Assembly (NCBI GenBank): GCA_902604245.1
Contig: CACKXQ010000005.1
Coordinates: 1-64,000, forward strand
DNA length: 64,000 nt
Source: an uncultured Pelagibacteraceae bacterium
GTDB taxonomy: Bacteria > Pseudomonadota > Alphaproteobacteria > Pelagibacterales > Pelagibacteraceae
Direction of reading: 5' to 3'
Each line of letters starts with the position of its first letter. The stretch's first letter is position 1. Positions 28,957 to 40,566 of the stretch are shown in pieces. The notes beneath the pieces are model-generated. The model was not told where the DNA came from. It saw only the letters and a program-made list of their open reading frames with translations, and did no database searches. A program made the translations under genes and the position numbers.

Positions 28957-29307
28957 ATGGACAAAATCTCTTCTCTTCACAAAGATGTGGTAAATCTCTT
29001 AGATGCAAATAAAGCCCTAGATATTGTTTCAATAGATTTAGATGGAAAATCATCAATAGCGGATCAAATGATAATCGCTAGTGGAACGTCTTCAAGACAT
29101 ATCCAAGCTTTATCAGAGCAAGTATATGAATATTTGAAAAAAAATGGTGTAAGCAATTGTAAAATTGAGGGAAGAGAAAGTAGTGATTGGAAACTTGTAG
29201 ATGGAATAGATCTTATTATTCATATTTTCAATCCTGAAAAAAGAAAATTTTATGAGCTAGAAAAAATATGGTCTGAATTAATTCCTAAAGAAAAAGTAAT
29301 TATATGA
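28957..29307 (+). CDS. rsfS: ribosomal silencing factor RsfS
   Basis: RsfS (Iojap/YbeB family), 116 residues, binds uL14 and blocks subunit joining during starvation. It contains ALDIVSIDLDGKSSIADQMI, the typical ASGTSSRHIQALSE and WKLVDGIDLIIHIF. In many proteobacteria rlmH follows rsfS; here ctpA starts directly, overlapping by 4 bases. Confidence 0.95.
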   Translation: MDKISSLHKDVVNLLDANKALDIVSIDLDGKSSIADQMIIASGTSSRHIQALSEQVYEYLKKNGVSNCKIEGRESSDWKLVDGIDLIIHIFNPEKRKFYELEKIWSELIPKEKVII

Positions 29308-30449
29308 TGAAAAAATTTAAAACATATTTTTTATCATTATTTATTTTTTTTTTCATAACTAGTATTGTTAGCGCATCAGAAGAGAATGATATTTATAAAA
29401 AAATAGATGTTTTTTCAGAAGTCTTAGATAAAATTAATAAAGAATTTGTTGATGATGTGAACCAAAGTGATGCAATGGATGCTGCAATAAATGGTGTTCT
29501 TCAATCCTTAGATCCATATTCTGCTTATATGTCACCAGAATCTTATCAAAGTATGCAAACAGAAACGAGTGGAGAATTTGGAGGACTGGGAATTGAAGTG
29601 AGCATGGAAGCTGGGGTAATAAAAGTAATAACGCCTATGGACGATTCACCTGCGGCTGAAGCAGGAGTTAAAGCTGGTGATTATATAGTAAGAATTAATG
29701 ATATTCAGGTTCAAGGTAAATCTTTAAGTGAAGCAGTTGATATCATGAGGGGTCCTGTTGGATCAGATATTGAAATAACAGTTAGAAGAAGGGGTGAAAG
29801 AAAGGCATTAGTTTTTAATATAACTAGAGAAAAAATTAAAGTTTCATCAGTAAAATCTGAGATATTAGATAATAAAACTGGTTATTTAAGACTTACCTCT
29901 TTTAATGAAAATAGTAGTGGTCAAATTAGTGATAAGATTAAAGAGTTTAAAAAAAATAAAAATGTTAAAAATTATATTTTAGATTTGAGAAATAATCCTG
30001 GTGGACTACTTTCACAGGCAATTAAAATTACAGATTTCTTTATAGATAGTGGAGAAATTGTTTCAACGAAAAGTAAAAGAAAATACGAAAGTAGGAAATT
30101 CTTTGCAAGAAAAGGTGATATAATAAATGGCAATACAATTGTTGTCTTAATAAATTATGGTTCAGCATCTGCATCTGAAATTGTGGCAGGGGCCCTAAAA
30201 GATCACAAAAGAGCAATAATAATTGGAGAAAATAGCTATGGTAAAGGCTCTGTACAATCAATCATTCCTCTCAAAAATAAAGGTGCAATAAGATTGACTG
30301 TATCTAAATATTATCTTCCATCAGGGAAATCTATATCAGAAATAGGTGTCTCGCCTGATATTGAGGTAGCTGAAGGATCTGATGACTTTAGGTTTAATAC
30401 TGATACAGACAATCAACTTCAATTCGCTCTAGAGCTTTTAAACGGCTAA
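29304..30449 (+). CDS. ctpA: S41-family C-terminal processing peptidase
   Basis: Periplasmic protease of 381 residues. A signal peptide with hydrophobic core about 7-22 ends near SASEEN. A PDZ domain follows (about 88-165, with GGLGIEVSM), then the S41 domain with DLRNNPGGLL, the serine in YGSASASEI (about 285-293) and the catalytic lysine K314 in NSYGKGSVQ. It trims C-termini of envelope proteins. It overlaps rsfS by 4 bases; rppH follows after 1 base. Start may be either of two adjacent ATGs. Confidence 0.94.
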   Translation: MMKKFKTYFLSLFIFFFITSIVSASEENDIYKKIDVFSEVLDKINKEFVDDVNQSDAMDAAINGVLQSLDPYSAYMSPESYQSMQTETSGEFGGLGIEVSMEAGVIKVITPMDDSPAAEAGVKAGDYIVRINDIQVQGKSLSEAVDIMRGPVGSDIEITVRRRGERKALVFNITREKIKVSSVKSEILDNKTGYLRLTSFNENSSGQISDKIKEFKKNKNVKNYILDLRNNPGGLLSQAIKITDFFIDSGEIVSTKSKRKYESRKFFARKGDIINGNTIVVLINYGSASASEIVAGALKDHKRAIIIGENSYGKGSVQSIIPLKNKGAIRLTVSKYYLPSGKSISEIGVSPDIEVAEGSDDFRFNTDTDNQLQFALELLNG

Positions 30450-30450
30450 A

Positions 30451-30930
30451 ATGAAAGATAAATATAAAAATTTACCACTTAGAAGTGGTGTAGGGATAGT
30501 TGTTTTAAATAAAGAAAATAAAATTTTTGTTGCAAAAAGAATAGATAATAAAAAAAACTTTTGGCAAATGCCACAAGGTGGGGTTGATAAGGGCGAAGAC
30601 TTTTATAAGGCTGCAATTAGAGAATTAAAAGAAGAAACTAGTATTAAATCAGTAAGTTTAATTAAAAAAATTGATGGCTTACTTACCTACCACTTGCCAA
30701 ATGAATTATTAGGAATTATTTGGAAAGGTAAATTTAAAGGTCAAAAACAACAATGGTATATAATGAGATTTAATGGTGAAGAAAAAGAAATTAATATTAA
30801 TACAAAACATCCAGAATTTCTTGAATGGAGATGGGTAGATCCAGATAAAATTACTGAACTTGTGGTAGAATTTAAACTACATGTATACGAAAAAATTCAA
30901 GAAGAAGTAAAAAAAATTTTAGTTAATTGA
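30451..30930 (+). CDS. rppH: RNA pyrophosphohydrolase
   Basis: Nudix hydrolase of 159 residues with the complete Nudix box between residues 43 and 65 (GGVDKGED then REL-x-EE). The upstream YRSGVGIVVLN-like start, WQMPQGG, and C-terminal FLEWRWVDPD match RppH/NudH, which removes pyrophosphate from mRNA 5' ends to start decay. Its end overlaps the atpC end by 12 bases, tail to tail. Confidence 0.93.
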   Translation: MKDKYKNLPLRSGVGIVVLNKENKIFVAKRIDNKKNFWQMPQGGVDKGEDFYKAAIRELKEETSIKSVSLIKKIDGLLTYHLPNELLGIIWKGKFKGQKQQWYIMRFNGEEKEININTKHPEFLEWRWVDPDKITELVVEFKLHVYEKIQEEVKKILVN

Positions 30931-31310
30931 TTTTAATACTTCAAGTTTTTGATCAAGCAAATATTTTTCCTGATCATTTATATCAGACTTATTAAGTTCT
31001 TCCTCAGCAGATTTCTGGATTTCTGAAATTTTTTCTTTATCAATGTCTTTTAAATTTAAAATAAGACTAGTAAGTATAGAAAGATTATTATCTTTAAATT
31101 CAATTATTCCATCATTTACATAAAAACTTTCCTCGCCTGACTTTGAAAATATTTTAATTATTCCTGGTTTTAAAAAAGAAATAATAGAAATATGATCTTT
31201 TAAAATCCCTATCTCACCTTCAAATGCAGGAACAACTACCTCTGTGACATCATTTTTTGATAAAAACGATTTTTCAGGGTTTACTATTTCCATAGAATAT
31301 TCTTCACTCA

Positions 31311-31311
<1 letters not shown>
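30919..31311 (-). CDS. atpC: ATP synthase F1 epsilon subunit
   Basis: Epsilon subunit of 130 residues with the N-terminal beta-sandwich (VVPAFEGEIGILKDHIS, YVNDGIIEFKDNNLSIL) and a C-terminal helical hairpin. It couples gamma rotation to F0 and can inhibit the enzyme. The start overlaps the atpD stop by one base. It is the last gene of the minus-strand block and converges on rppH. Confidence 0.95.
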
Positions 31312-33607
<2,296 letters not shown>

Positions 33608-33613
33608 TATTTT

Positions 33614-35149
33614 TTATGAGTTAAAATCTTTCTTAAGTTGTAAAATAATTTCATTCAATTCTTTCTCTTTGTCATCTTCAAGTTTTCCTGAAACTGTGAT
33701 TGACTCAATTATATCTGGCTTTTCAGCTTTGCATTTTTCAATAATTTTATTCTCAAAATTTGAAATATCCTTTTGTTCAATATCATCAAGATGTCCTCTA
33801 ACTCCACAAAATACAGAAATGACTTGTTCTGCAACTGTCATTGGAGAATATTGATCTTGCTTTAAAAGTTCAGTTAATTTTGATCCTCTGTTAAGTAATT
33901 TCTGGGTAGATGCATCAAGATCTGAACCAAATTGTGCAAACGCCGCCATTTCACGATACTGTGCAAGTTCTAATTTCATTGATCCTGAGACTTTTTTCAT
34001 TGCTTTAGTTTGTGCAGATGATCCAACTCTTGATACAGATAATCCGACATTTATCGCTGGTCTTATTCCTTGGTTAAAAAGCTCTGTTTCAAGAAATATT
34101 TGACCGTCAGTGATTGAAATAACATTTGTTGGTATGAATGCAGAAACATCTCCACCTTGAGTTTCGATGATTGGAAGAGCCGTTAATGATCCTCCACCGT
34201 GCTCATCACTTAATTTTGCAGCTCTTTCTAATAATCTACTATGTAAGTAAAATACATCTCCAGGATATGCTTCTCTTCCAGGGGGTCTTCTTAATAGAAG
34301 TGACATTTGTCTATACGCAACAGCTTGTTTTGATAAATCATCATATATAATCAAAGCATGCATCCCATTGTCTCTAAAATACTCACCCATAGTACATCCA
34401 GTGTATGGAGCTAAAAATTGCAAAGGCGCAGCATCTGATGCTGTTGCTGCTACTATTGTTGTATATTCCATAGCGCCAGCTTCTTCTAATGTTTTTTCAA
34501 TTTGCCTTACTGTAGATCTCTTTTGGCCAACGGCTACATAAATACAATATAATTTTTTCTTCTCATCGCCTGACTCGTTAATTTTTTTCTGATTTATAAT
34601 AGCATCAATAGCAACTGCTGTTTTGCCAGTTTGTCTATCACCAATAATTAATTCTCTTTGCCCTCTTCCAATTGGAACTAAACTATCAATTGACTTAAGA
34701 CCAGTCTGCATTGGTTCACTAACAGATTTACGTGGAATTATACCAGGAGCTTTAACCTCAACCCTACTTCTTTTTAAACTTTTATCTAACGCACCTTTTC
34801 CGTCAATTGGGTTTCCTAGACCATCAACTACTCTACCGAGCAATTCTTTTCCAACTGGTGTATCAACAATTGCGCCAGTTCTTTTTACAGTATCACCTTC
34901 TTTAACTGCTTTATCATCACCAAAAATTACTACACCCACATTTTCACTTTCCAGATTTAATGCCATTCCTTTGGAGCCATCAGAGAATTCTACCATTTCT
35001 CCAGCTTGAACATTATCTAATCCATAAATTCTTGCTATACCATCTCCTACTGATAAAACTTGACCAACTTCTGTAACCTCAGCTTTATCTCCAAACTTTT
35101 TAATTTGTTCTTTTAATATTTTAGTAACTTCTGAAGGATTTATTTCCAT
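33614..35149 (-). CDS. atpA: ATP synthase F1 alpha subunit
   Basis: Alpha subunit of 511 residues with P-loop [15 protein letters not shown], the typical start [13 protein letters not shown], and [17 protein letters not shown]. It forms the non-catalytic nucleotide sites of the F1 hexamer and carries a full-length C-terminal helical domain. It abuts atpH with no spacer. Confidence 0.99.
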   Translation of the reverse strand: MEINPSEVTKILKEQIKKFGDKAEVTEVGQVLSVGDGIARIYGLDNVQAGEMVEFSDGSKGMALNLESENVGVVIFGDDKAVKEGDTVKRTGAIVDTPVGKELLGRVVDGLGNPIDGKGALDKSLKRSRVEVKAPGIIPRKSVSEPMQTGLKSIDSLVPIGRGQRELIIGDRQTGKTAVAIDAIINQKKINESGDEKKKLYCIYVAVGQKRSTVRQIEKTLEEAGAMEYTTIVAATASDAAPLQFLAPYTGCTMGEYFRDNGMHALIIYDDLSKQAVAYRQMSLLLRRPPGREAYPGDVFYLHSRLLERAAKLSDEHGGGSLTALPIIETQGGDVSAFIPTNVISITDGQIFLETELFNQGIRPAINVGLSVSRVGSSAQTKAMKKVSGSMKLELAQYREMAAFAQFGSDLDASTQKLLNRGSKLTELLKQDQYSPMTVAEQVISVFCGVRGHLDDIEQKDISNFENKIIEKCKAEKPDIIESITVSGKLEDDKEKELNEIILQLKKDFNS

Positions 35150-35707
35150 TTAAGCCTCTATCATTGTATTTTCGATTTGTTGTAATTTATTTTTAATAGA
35201 GGTATCTACCATAATACTACCAACTTGTATTACTAAACCTCCAATTAAACTCTTATCATATTTATAGTCTAATTTTATTTTCGCGTTAAAATTTTGAGAC
35301 AATTCATTTTTTATTTTGTTTACTTGTTCTCCTGATAATTCTTTAGAAGAAATTAGTTCAGCTTTTACTTCTCCTCTTTTTTTTGAACAAGTATCAACAA
35401 AATCTTGAAGAATTGTTTTTACATAAAAAAATCTTCTTTTAGATATAAGAAAACCTAAGAATTTCGATAGTAAAGAATTTAATTTATAATTATTAGCAAT
35501 CATATTGATTACATCCTGAAGTTCATTTACAGAGTTAGTTGGATCTTTAATTAATGAACTAAAATCTTTGCTATCATCTATTAATTTTAATAAAGATATT
35601 GATTGTTCTTCAACTTCATCTACTGAATTTTTTTCTTTAGCTAGCTCATAAAGTGCTAAGGAATATCTACCTGCTGTGGTAACTGAAAAACTGTTATTTT
35701 TGCTCAA
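35150..35707 (-). CDS. atpH: ATP synthase F1 delta subunit (TTG start)
   Basis: Delta subunit (OSCP) of 185 residues joining F1 to the peripheral stalk. Landmarks are RYSLALYELAKEKN near the N-terminus and DKSLIGGLVIQVGSIMVDTSIKNKLQQ at the C-terminus (shown here only as landmarks). The start is TTG at 35707: an in-frame TAA lies 6 codons upstream with no ATG or GTG between. An AAAGAG ribosome-site-like stretch precedes it. A TTG at the head of the ATP synthase operon may damp translation. Confidence 0.93.
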   Translation of the reverse strand: MSKNNSFSVTTAGRYSLALYELAKEKNSVDEVEEQSISLLKLIDDSKDFSSLIKDPTNSVNELQDVINMIANNYKLNSLLSKFLGFLISKRRFFYVKTILQDFVDTCSKKRGEVKAELISSKELSGEQVNKIKNELSQNFNAKIKLDYKYDKSLIGGLVIQVGSIMVDTSIKNKLQQIENTMIEA

Positions 35708-35806
35708 TTTTGTCTCTTTATTTTAGAAGATTTTCTGGATTAAGTAGCATATGCATTTGATGTCTTCAAGCATCAGATTAACAATTTAATATCTATTTTG
35801 TCTCTT
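35707..35806. repeat. 12-base direct repeat bracketing the priA-atpH gap
   Basis: ATTTTGTCTCTT occurs at 35707-35718, over the atpH start, and again at 35795-35806, over the priA stop. The 76 bases between hold a 7-bp hairpin with one wobble pair (35756-35762 with 35771-35777), with no T-run behind it in the reading direction. This is the only gap of note in the block and likely holds the atp operon promoter, though I could not fix hexamers. Confidence 0.5.
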
Positions 35807-37760
35807 AATTGAAGGTTATTGGATCCACATCAACTGTCAGTTTTATTTCACTAGGTAATTTGTACTTATTCAATATTTCAGCCAGCTTATTTTGTATTTT
35901 CGACCCCTTTTTGGACCTTATTAGGAGCCTTTGGCGATATTTTCCTTTAACTCTATAAATAGGTGCATTCACAGGTCCTAAAACTTTATCATCAAGAGAA
36001 CTTAGGAGTACTTGTTTTAAATTTTGAGACTCTTCATCTAAATTATTCTCTTTCGAGGATGTAAGTATTAATGAAATAAATCTTTCAAATGGTGGAAGAT
36101 TATTTTTCTCTCTTAATTTCAATTCATTATCTAAAAAAATAAATGGGTCATGGTGAGTAATTTGATTTATTATATTTCGATTAATACCAAAAGTTTGAAA
36201 ATATACTTTAGCAGGTTTACCAGTCCTTCCTGCTCTTCCTGATAACTGGTGGTAAAGTTGAAGATTTTTTTCAGCTGTTCTAAGATCGTGTCCATTAGAT
36301 GTTAAATCAATATCTAGAACAACAATGCAATTTAAATTTGGAAAATGAAAACCTTTTGAAATTAATTGTGTCCCAATTAAAATATCAACTTCACCATTTA
36401 TTATACTTTCAAGTTGATCTTTAGACGATTTTTTGTTCATGGTATCGCTTGAAAAAATAGATATTTTTTTGTCAGGAAATAATATCTTTACTTCCTCCGC
36501 TATTCTTTCAACACCTGGACCACTAAAAACAAAATCACAAGTGTTTCCTTTACTACAATTTCTATTTAATTTACTTTTGAAACCACAATAATGACAAAGT
36601 AAAATATTTTTACCTTTATGATATACTAAATTTATAGAACAGTTTGGGCAGGAGTATACTTTTACACAATTTTTGCATAGAGCATAAGGTGCAAAACCTC
36701 TTCTATTCATAAAAAATAAAACTTGATCATTTTTTTTTAAATGATCTTTAACCTTTTTCAAAGTTTCAGTGGCAATCCATGATTGTTTATTTAATCTGCT
36801 ATTGTTTAAATCAATTATTTCAAATGAAGGGAGATTTGCGTCTTTATATCTTTTAATTAATCTCGAGATAGAATACTTATTTTTTTTAACATTTGCATAT
36901 GTTTCTATTGAAGGAACTGAAGTTACAAGGTTAATGGGAATATTTTCAAAGTTAGCTCTAGCTATTGCCATATCCCTTGCATTATAAATAACACCTTCAT
37001 CTTGCTTAAATGATTGATCATGTTCTTCATCAATTACTATTAGTCCTATTTTTTTAAATGGCAAAAAAAGAGACGATCTTGCCCCTATAACTACCTTTAT
37101 TAATCCTGATGCGATACCACTCCAAATAATTTTCTTTCTTTTTGGTGTTACTCCCGAATGCCAAATTGCGGCTTTAAAACCAAAAAATTCCTCAAATTTT
37201 TTCTCAAATTCTGATGTAAGTCCTATTTCTGGAAGTAAAATTATTGCCTGATACCCTTTTTTTAAAATTTCCTCTATTTGCTTGAAATATACAATTGTTT
37301 TTCCAGATCCAGTTGTTCCTTGAAGCAAATGTACTCTAAATTCTCCATTTTTTTTTAACATTTCTCTAAAGACTTTATTTTGATCTTCAGAAAGTTTAAA
37401 ATTTTGCCTAGTTTTTTTATTATTAAATATTAGATATTCTTTATCATCAAATTTTGTTATTGCATCACCACCAAGTAAATGAAGTTTTAAACACATGCCA
37501 ATCGGTACCAAATTATAATTGGAGAACCAATTCAAAAAATTTATTGTTTCAATTTTTAAAGGATTTATTTGGATAACAGATTTAATTTTTTTAAGTTTAA
37601 ATTTTTTTTGAATTTTCTTTTCAAATAAGTTCCAAACAACACCTGTTAAATCCTTTTTTCCAAATGGTACCTTCACATAGGTTCCTGGACTTAATTTTTT
37701 ATCAAATTCGTACGTAAAAGGGTGATTGAAAATATTTGGTAATAAAACTGGAATTTGCAT
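35805..37760 (-). CDS. priA: primosomal protein N' (replication restart helicase PriA)
   Basis: PriA of 651 residues, a 3'-5' helicase that reloads replication at collapsed forks. It has an N-terminal 3'-DNA-binding domain (YVKVPFGKKDLTGVVW), Walker A GTTGSGKT, the DEEH box in VIDEEHDQSFKQ, a cysteine-rich zinc module (CKNCVKVYSCPNC, LCHYCG and CSKGNTC), and helicase motifs LIGTQLISKGFHFPN and QLSGRAGRTGKP. It is shorter than E. coli PriA but all modules are present. Its ATG follows the stop of the sulfotransferase gene directly. Confidence 0.96.
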   Translation of the reverse strand: MQIPVLLPNIFNHPFTYEFDKKLSPGTYVKVPFGKKDLTGVVWNLFEKKIQKKFKLKKIKSVIQINPLKIETINFLNWFSNYNLVPIGMCLKLHLLGGDAITKFDDKEYLIFNNKKTRQNFKLSEDQNKVFREMLKKNGEFRVHLLQGTTGSGKTIVYFKQIEEILKKGYQAIILLPEIGLTSEFEKKFEEFFGFKAAIWHSGVTPKRKKIIWSGIASGLIKVVIGARSSLFLPFKKIGLIVIDEEHDQSFKQDEGVIYNARDMAIARANFENIPINLVTSVPSIETYANVKKNKYSISRLIKRYKDANLPSFEIIDLNNSRLNKQSWIATETLKKVKDHLKKNDQVLFFMNRRGFAPYALCKNCVKVYSCPNCSINLVYHKGKNILLCHYCGFKSKLNRNCSKGNTCDFVFSGPGVERIAEEVKILFPDKKISIFSSDTMNKKSSKDQLESIINGEVDILIGTQLISKGFHFPNLNCIVVLDIDLTSNGHDLRTAEKNLQLYHQLSGRAGRTGKPAKVYFQTFGINRNIINQITHHDPFIFLDNELKLREKNNLPPFERFISLILTSSKENNLDEESQNLKQVLLSSLDDKVLGPVNAPIYRVKGKYRQRLLIRSKKGSKIQNKLAEILNKYKLPSEIKLTVDVDPITFN

Positions 37761-39113
37761 TTATTTCAACCAAGGATACTTATCTTGGTAATCCTTAAAT
37801 AGATTATAATATTTCGAATACTTATCAGTATTATAGCTAGTAATCTTATTCCTAATTTGAATATTGCTCGTCGTTCTAATATCTAGATCATCTCTCTTAT
37901 AAAATTCGAGAACACTAGCATCCCATTTTAAACCACAAAAATTAAATATTTCTTTAGAAATTTTTTCTTTATTTTGTGTAAGATTTTCAAGAGATACATC
38001 ATGTATAATATTTGGATATTTTTTTTTAAAATATTTTATTATTTTTTTGTAATTATCAACATAAGTAATAATGTTTTGTATACTATGTGTCCAAGATAAG
38101 TCAGGTAGTAATGATTGATAAATTCCTATAATGGAATCCTTAAGATTTCTATGACAATGTAAAAATTTAGCTTTAGGAAATATACTCAGTATAAAATCGA
38201 TATTAAAAAAATTCTCTAAAGATTTATCTACAAAATAATTTACATCTTTTTCAATCAAAGAAAATTGGGAATATTTCTTATTCACAAAATTTTTAAATTC
38301 ATTGACCTTAAAATTAAATATTTCTCGCTTTTCATTATTTAATAATATTTTAGAAGAAAGTTGATTTATTACACCCATATTAATGAAAGCAGACTCTCCA
38401 AACGATGGAATATTGTTTTCTGAAGAAGTTATAATTGCTTCAACTAGTGTTGATCCTGATCTTGGTAAGCCTATAATAAATATTGGTGAAATATCATTAA
38501 ATAAATGATCTTTTTCTCCATTTTCTATAAAATTTGACTGATTGTAATGTTCTAAAATTATTTTTGAATAATACTTTTGTGATTGAAGGTTATAGTTTTT
38601 TTTAAAGTCAAAACAAAGGCTGTGTGAATTATTTAAAAAAGCTAACTCTTTTTCTATGTTTCTCTCTTTCTTTTCTTTTTTAGATAGTAAGAATTCGGAT
38701 AAAAACTTTTCTAAAATGTTTGCGTTTGGATTATCATTAATTTGTTTAATAATTTCAAAATGACTTGCATTAAGAAAATTTGGTTTCAATGTGAAAATTC
38801 CATAATAGGCTCTAATATCTCTTATATTTATATCTAGAACTTTAAGATAAGTTGATAATGATTTTTCTATATCACCAGTAGACTGCTCTAAATATGCAAT
38901 TTTTAAATAAGTATTTAAAGATTTAGAATCTATTTTTTTGCATTTATCAAAAAATTTTAGACTCTTTTTTATATTCTTTAATTCAAAATTAATTATTGCA
39001 AGATTATAATTAATTTCGAAGTTATTATTATTTTTATTCAAATCTAGAAAAATTTTTTCTGCATCTTTAAAATTTTTTTGTGAAAGAAATTTTTTACCTA
39101 AATCTAAACTCAT
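37761..39113 (-). CDS. TPR-containing sulfotransferase family protein
   Basis: This 450-residue protein has an N-terminal helical part with several TPR-like repeats (about 1-130, e.g. AEKIFLDLN, NYNLAIINFE, AYLEQSTGD) and a C-terminal sulfotransferase domain. The 5'-phosphosulfate-binding loop IGLPRSGSTLVEA lies at about 210-222 and the 3'-phosphate site near FLHCHRNLKDSIIG. It probably transfers sulfate from PAPS to an unknown acceptor. ATG 39113 is preferred to a GTG at 39128. Its position between lpdA and priA gives no functional clue. Acceptor, and whether PAPS is made in this organism, remain unknown. Confidence 0.82.
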   Translation of the reverse strand: MSLDLGKKFLSQKNFKDAEKIFLDLNKNNNNFEINYNLAIINFELKNIKKSLKFFDKCKKIDSKSLNTYLKIAYLEQSTGDIEKSLSTYLKVLDINIRDIRAYYGIFTLKPNFLNASHFEIIKQINDNPNANILEKFLSEFLLSKKEKKERNIEKELAFLNNSHSLCFDFKKNYNLQSQKYYSKIILEHYNQSNFIENGEKDHLFNDISPIFIIGLPRSGSTLVEAIITSSENNIPSFGESAFINMGVINQLSSKILLNNEKREIFNFKVNEFKNFVNKKYSQFSLIEKDVNYFVDKSLENFFNIDFILSIFPKAKFLHCHRNLKDSIIGIYQSLLPDLSWTHSIQNIITYVDNYKKIIKYFKKKYPNIIHDVSLENLTQNKEKISKEIFNFCGLKWDASVLEFYKRDDLDIRTTSNIQIRNKITSYNTDKYSKYYNLFKDYQDKYPWLK

Positions 39114-39171
39114 ACTTAAATATATCACTACTATACAATTAATATAATGAAAGATATGATTTTAAATAAAA

Positions 39172-40566
39172 CTAAGAGTGTATTTGTCTTTTATCAACTG
39201 ATAGAGCTGCTTCTTTAATTGCTTCCGAGAAAGTAGGATGTGCATGACAAGTTCTTGCTATATCCTCTGAACTTGCTCCAAATTCCATAGCTACTGACAT
39301 CTCAGCAATCATTTCACCAGCATGTGGACCAATTATGTGCACTCCTAAAACTCTATCTGTTTTACTTTCAGCTAATATTTTTACGAATCCCTCTGGCTCA
39401 TTTATTGCTTTAGCCCTTGAGTTTGCCATAAAAGGGAATTTACCAACTTTAAAGTTTATTTTTTTTTCTTTTAATTCCTCCTCATTTTTACCAACATAGG
39501 CTACCTCTGGTGAAGTATAAATTACACCTGGTATGATATCATAATTCACATGACCTGACTGTCCAGCAATTAGCTCTGCTACAGCTATTCCTTCCTCTTC
39601 AGCTTTATGAGCCAACATAGGTCCATCTATAACATCTCCTATTGCGTAAACATTTTTTACATTGGTTTCAAAATTTTTATTAACTTTTATTTTTCCTTTT
39701 TTATCAAGATTTACTCCAATTTTTTCTAAATTTAATTTATCAGTGTAGGGTTTTCTTCCAACAGAAATCAAAACTACGTCGGCTTCAATATTATTTTTTG
39801 AATCTTTATTTGTCGTTTCTATAACTACTCCTTTGTCATTTTTAGTAATTTTTTCAACTTTAGTATTTAATTCAAAATTAATATTCTGTTTTTTTAAAAT
39901 TTTCATAAATTCATTTGAAATTTCTTTATCGAGTCCTGGAGTGATGTGATCTAAATATTCTATAACGTGAACCTCAGTTCCTAATCTTGACCAAACAGAA
40001 CCCATCTCCAATCCAATATACCCACCCCCAACAACAACCATTTTTTTTGGAAGCTTAGAAATATTAAGAGCTCCTGTTGATGAAAGAATTTTTTTTTCAT
40101 CAAAATCTATTCCTGGAAGAGATAAAGGTTCTGATCCTGTGCTTATTATAGTTTTATCAGTTTTTATTTTTATTTCTGATTTATCATTTTTGACTAATAT
40201 TTCATTTTTTTCATTAAAAGATCCCACCCCTTTAATGTAAGTAACTTTGTTTTTTTTAAATAAAAACTCCACTCCTTTTGTAAGTGTTGCAACAGAGCTT
40301 TCTTTATTGCTCATCATTTTTTCCAGATTTAGCTTAATTTCACCAGTTTCAATGCCAATATCAGAGAAATTTTTAGCTTTATGAAAACTTTCAGACATAT
40401 TTAATAAGCTTTTAGAAGGAATACATCCTATATTAAGACAAGTGCCTCCTAGAGATCCTCTGGACTCTACACATGCAGTTTTTAATCCTAATTGTGATAA
40501 TCTAATTGCACATACATATCCTGCAGGTCCTCCTCCAATTACAGTAACATCAAATTTTTCAGCCAT
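39172..40566 (-). CDS. lpdA: dihydrolipoyl dehydrogenase (E3)
   Basis: FAD disulfide oxidoreductase of 464 residues that reoxidises the lipoyl group of the 2-oxoglutarate dehydrogenase E2. FAD motif GGGPAGYVCA, redox-active cysteines in GGTCLNIGCIPSK, NAD motif VVGGGYIGLEMGS and C-terminal HAHPTFSEAIKEA with the catalytic histidine. It shares one base with sucB, so this copy serves OGDH. Confidence 0.97.
   Translation of the reverse strand: MAEKFDVTVIGGGPAGYVCAIRLSQLGLKTACVESRGSLGGTCLNIGCIPSKSLLNMSESFHKAKNFSDIGIETGEIKLNLEKMMSNKESSVATLTKGVEFLFKKNKVTYIKGVGSFNEKNEILVKNDKSEIKIKTDKTIISTGSEPLSLPGIDFDEKKILSSTGALNISKLPKKMVVVGGGYIGLEMGSVWSRLGTEVHVIEYLDHITPGLDKEISNEFMKILKKQNINFELNTKVEKITKNDKGVVIETTNKDSKNNIEADVVLISVGRKPYTDKLNLEKIGVNLDKKGKIKVNKNFETNVKNVYAIGDVIDGPMLAHKAEEEGIAVAELIAGQSGHVNYDIIPGVIYTSPEVAYVGKNEEELKEKKINFKVGKFPFMANSRAKAINEPEGFVKILAESKTDRVLGVHIIGPHAGEMIAEMSVAMEFGASSEDIARTCHAHPTFSEAIKEAALSVDKRQIHS

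Noticed and set aside
35707-35806. 12-base direct repeat read as a transposon target-site duplication
   Set aside because: No transposase, terminal inverted repeats or other element remains lie between the copies; reported only as a repeat.
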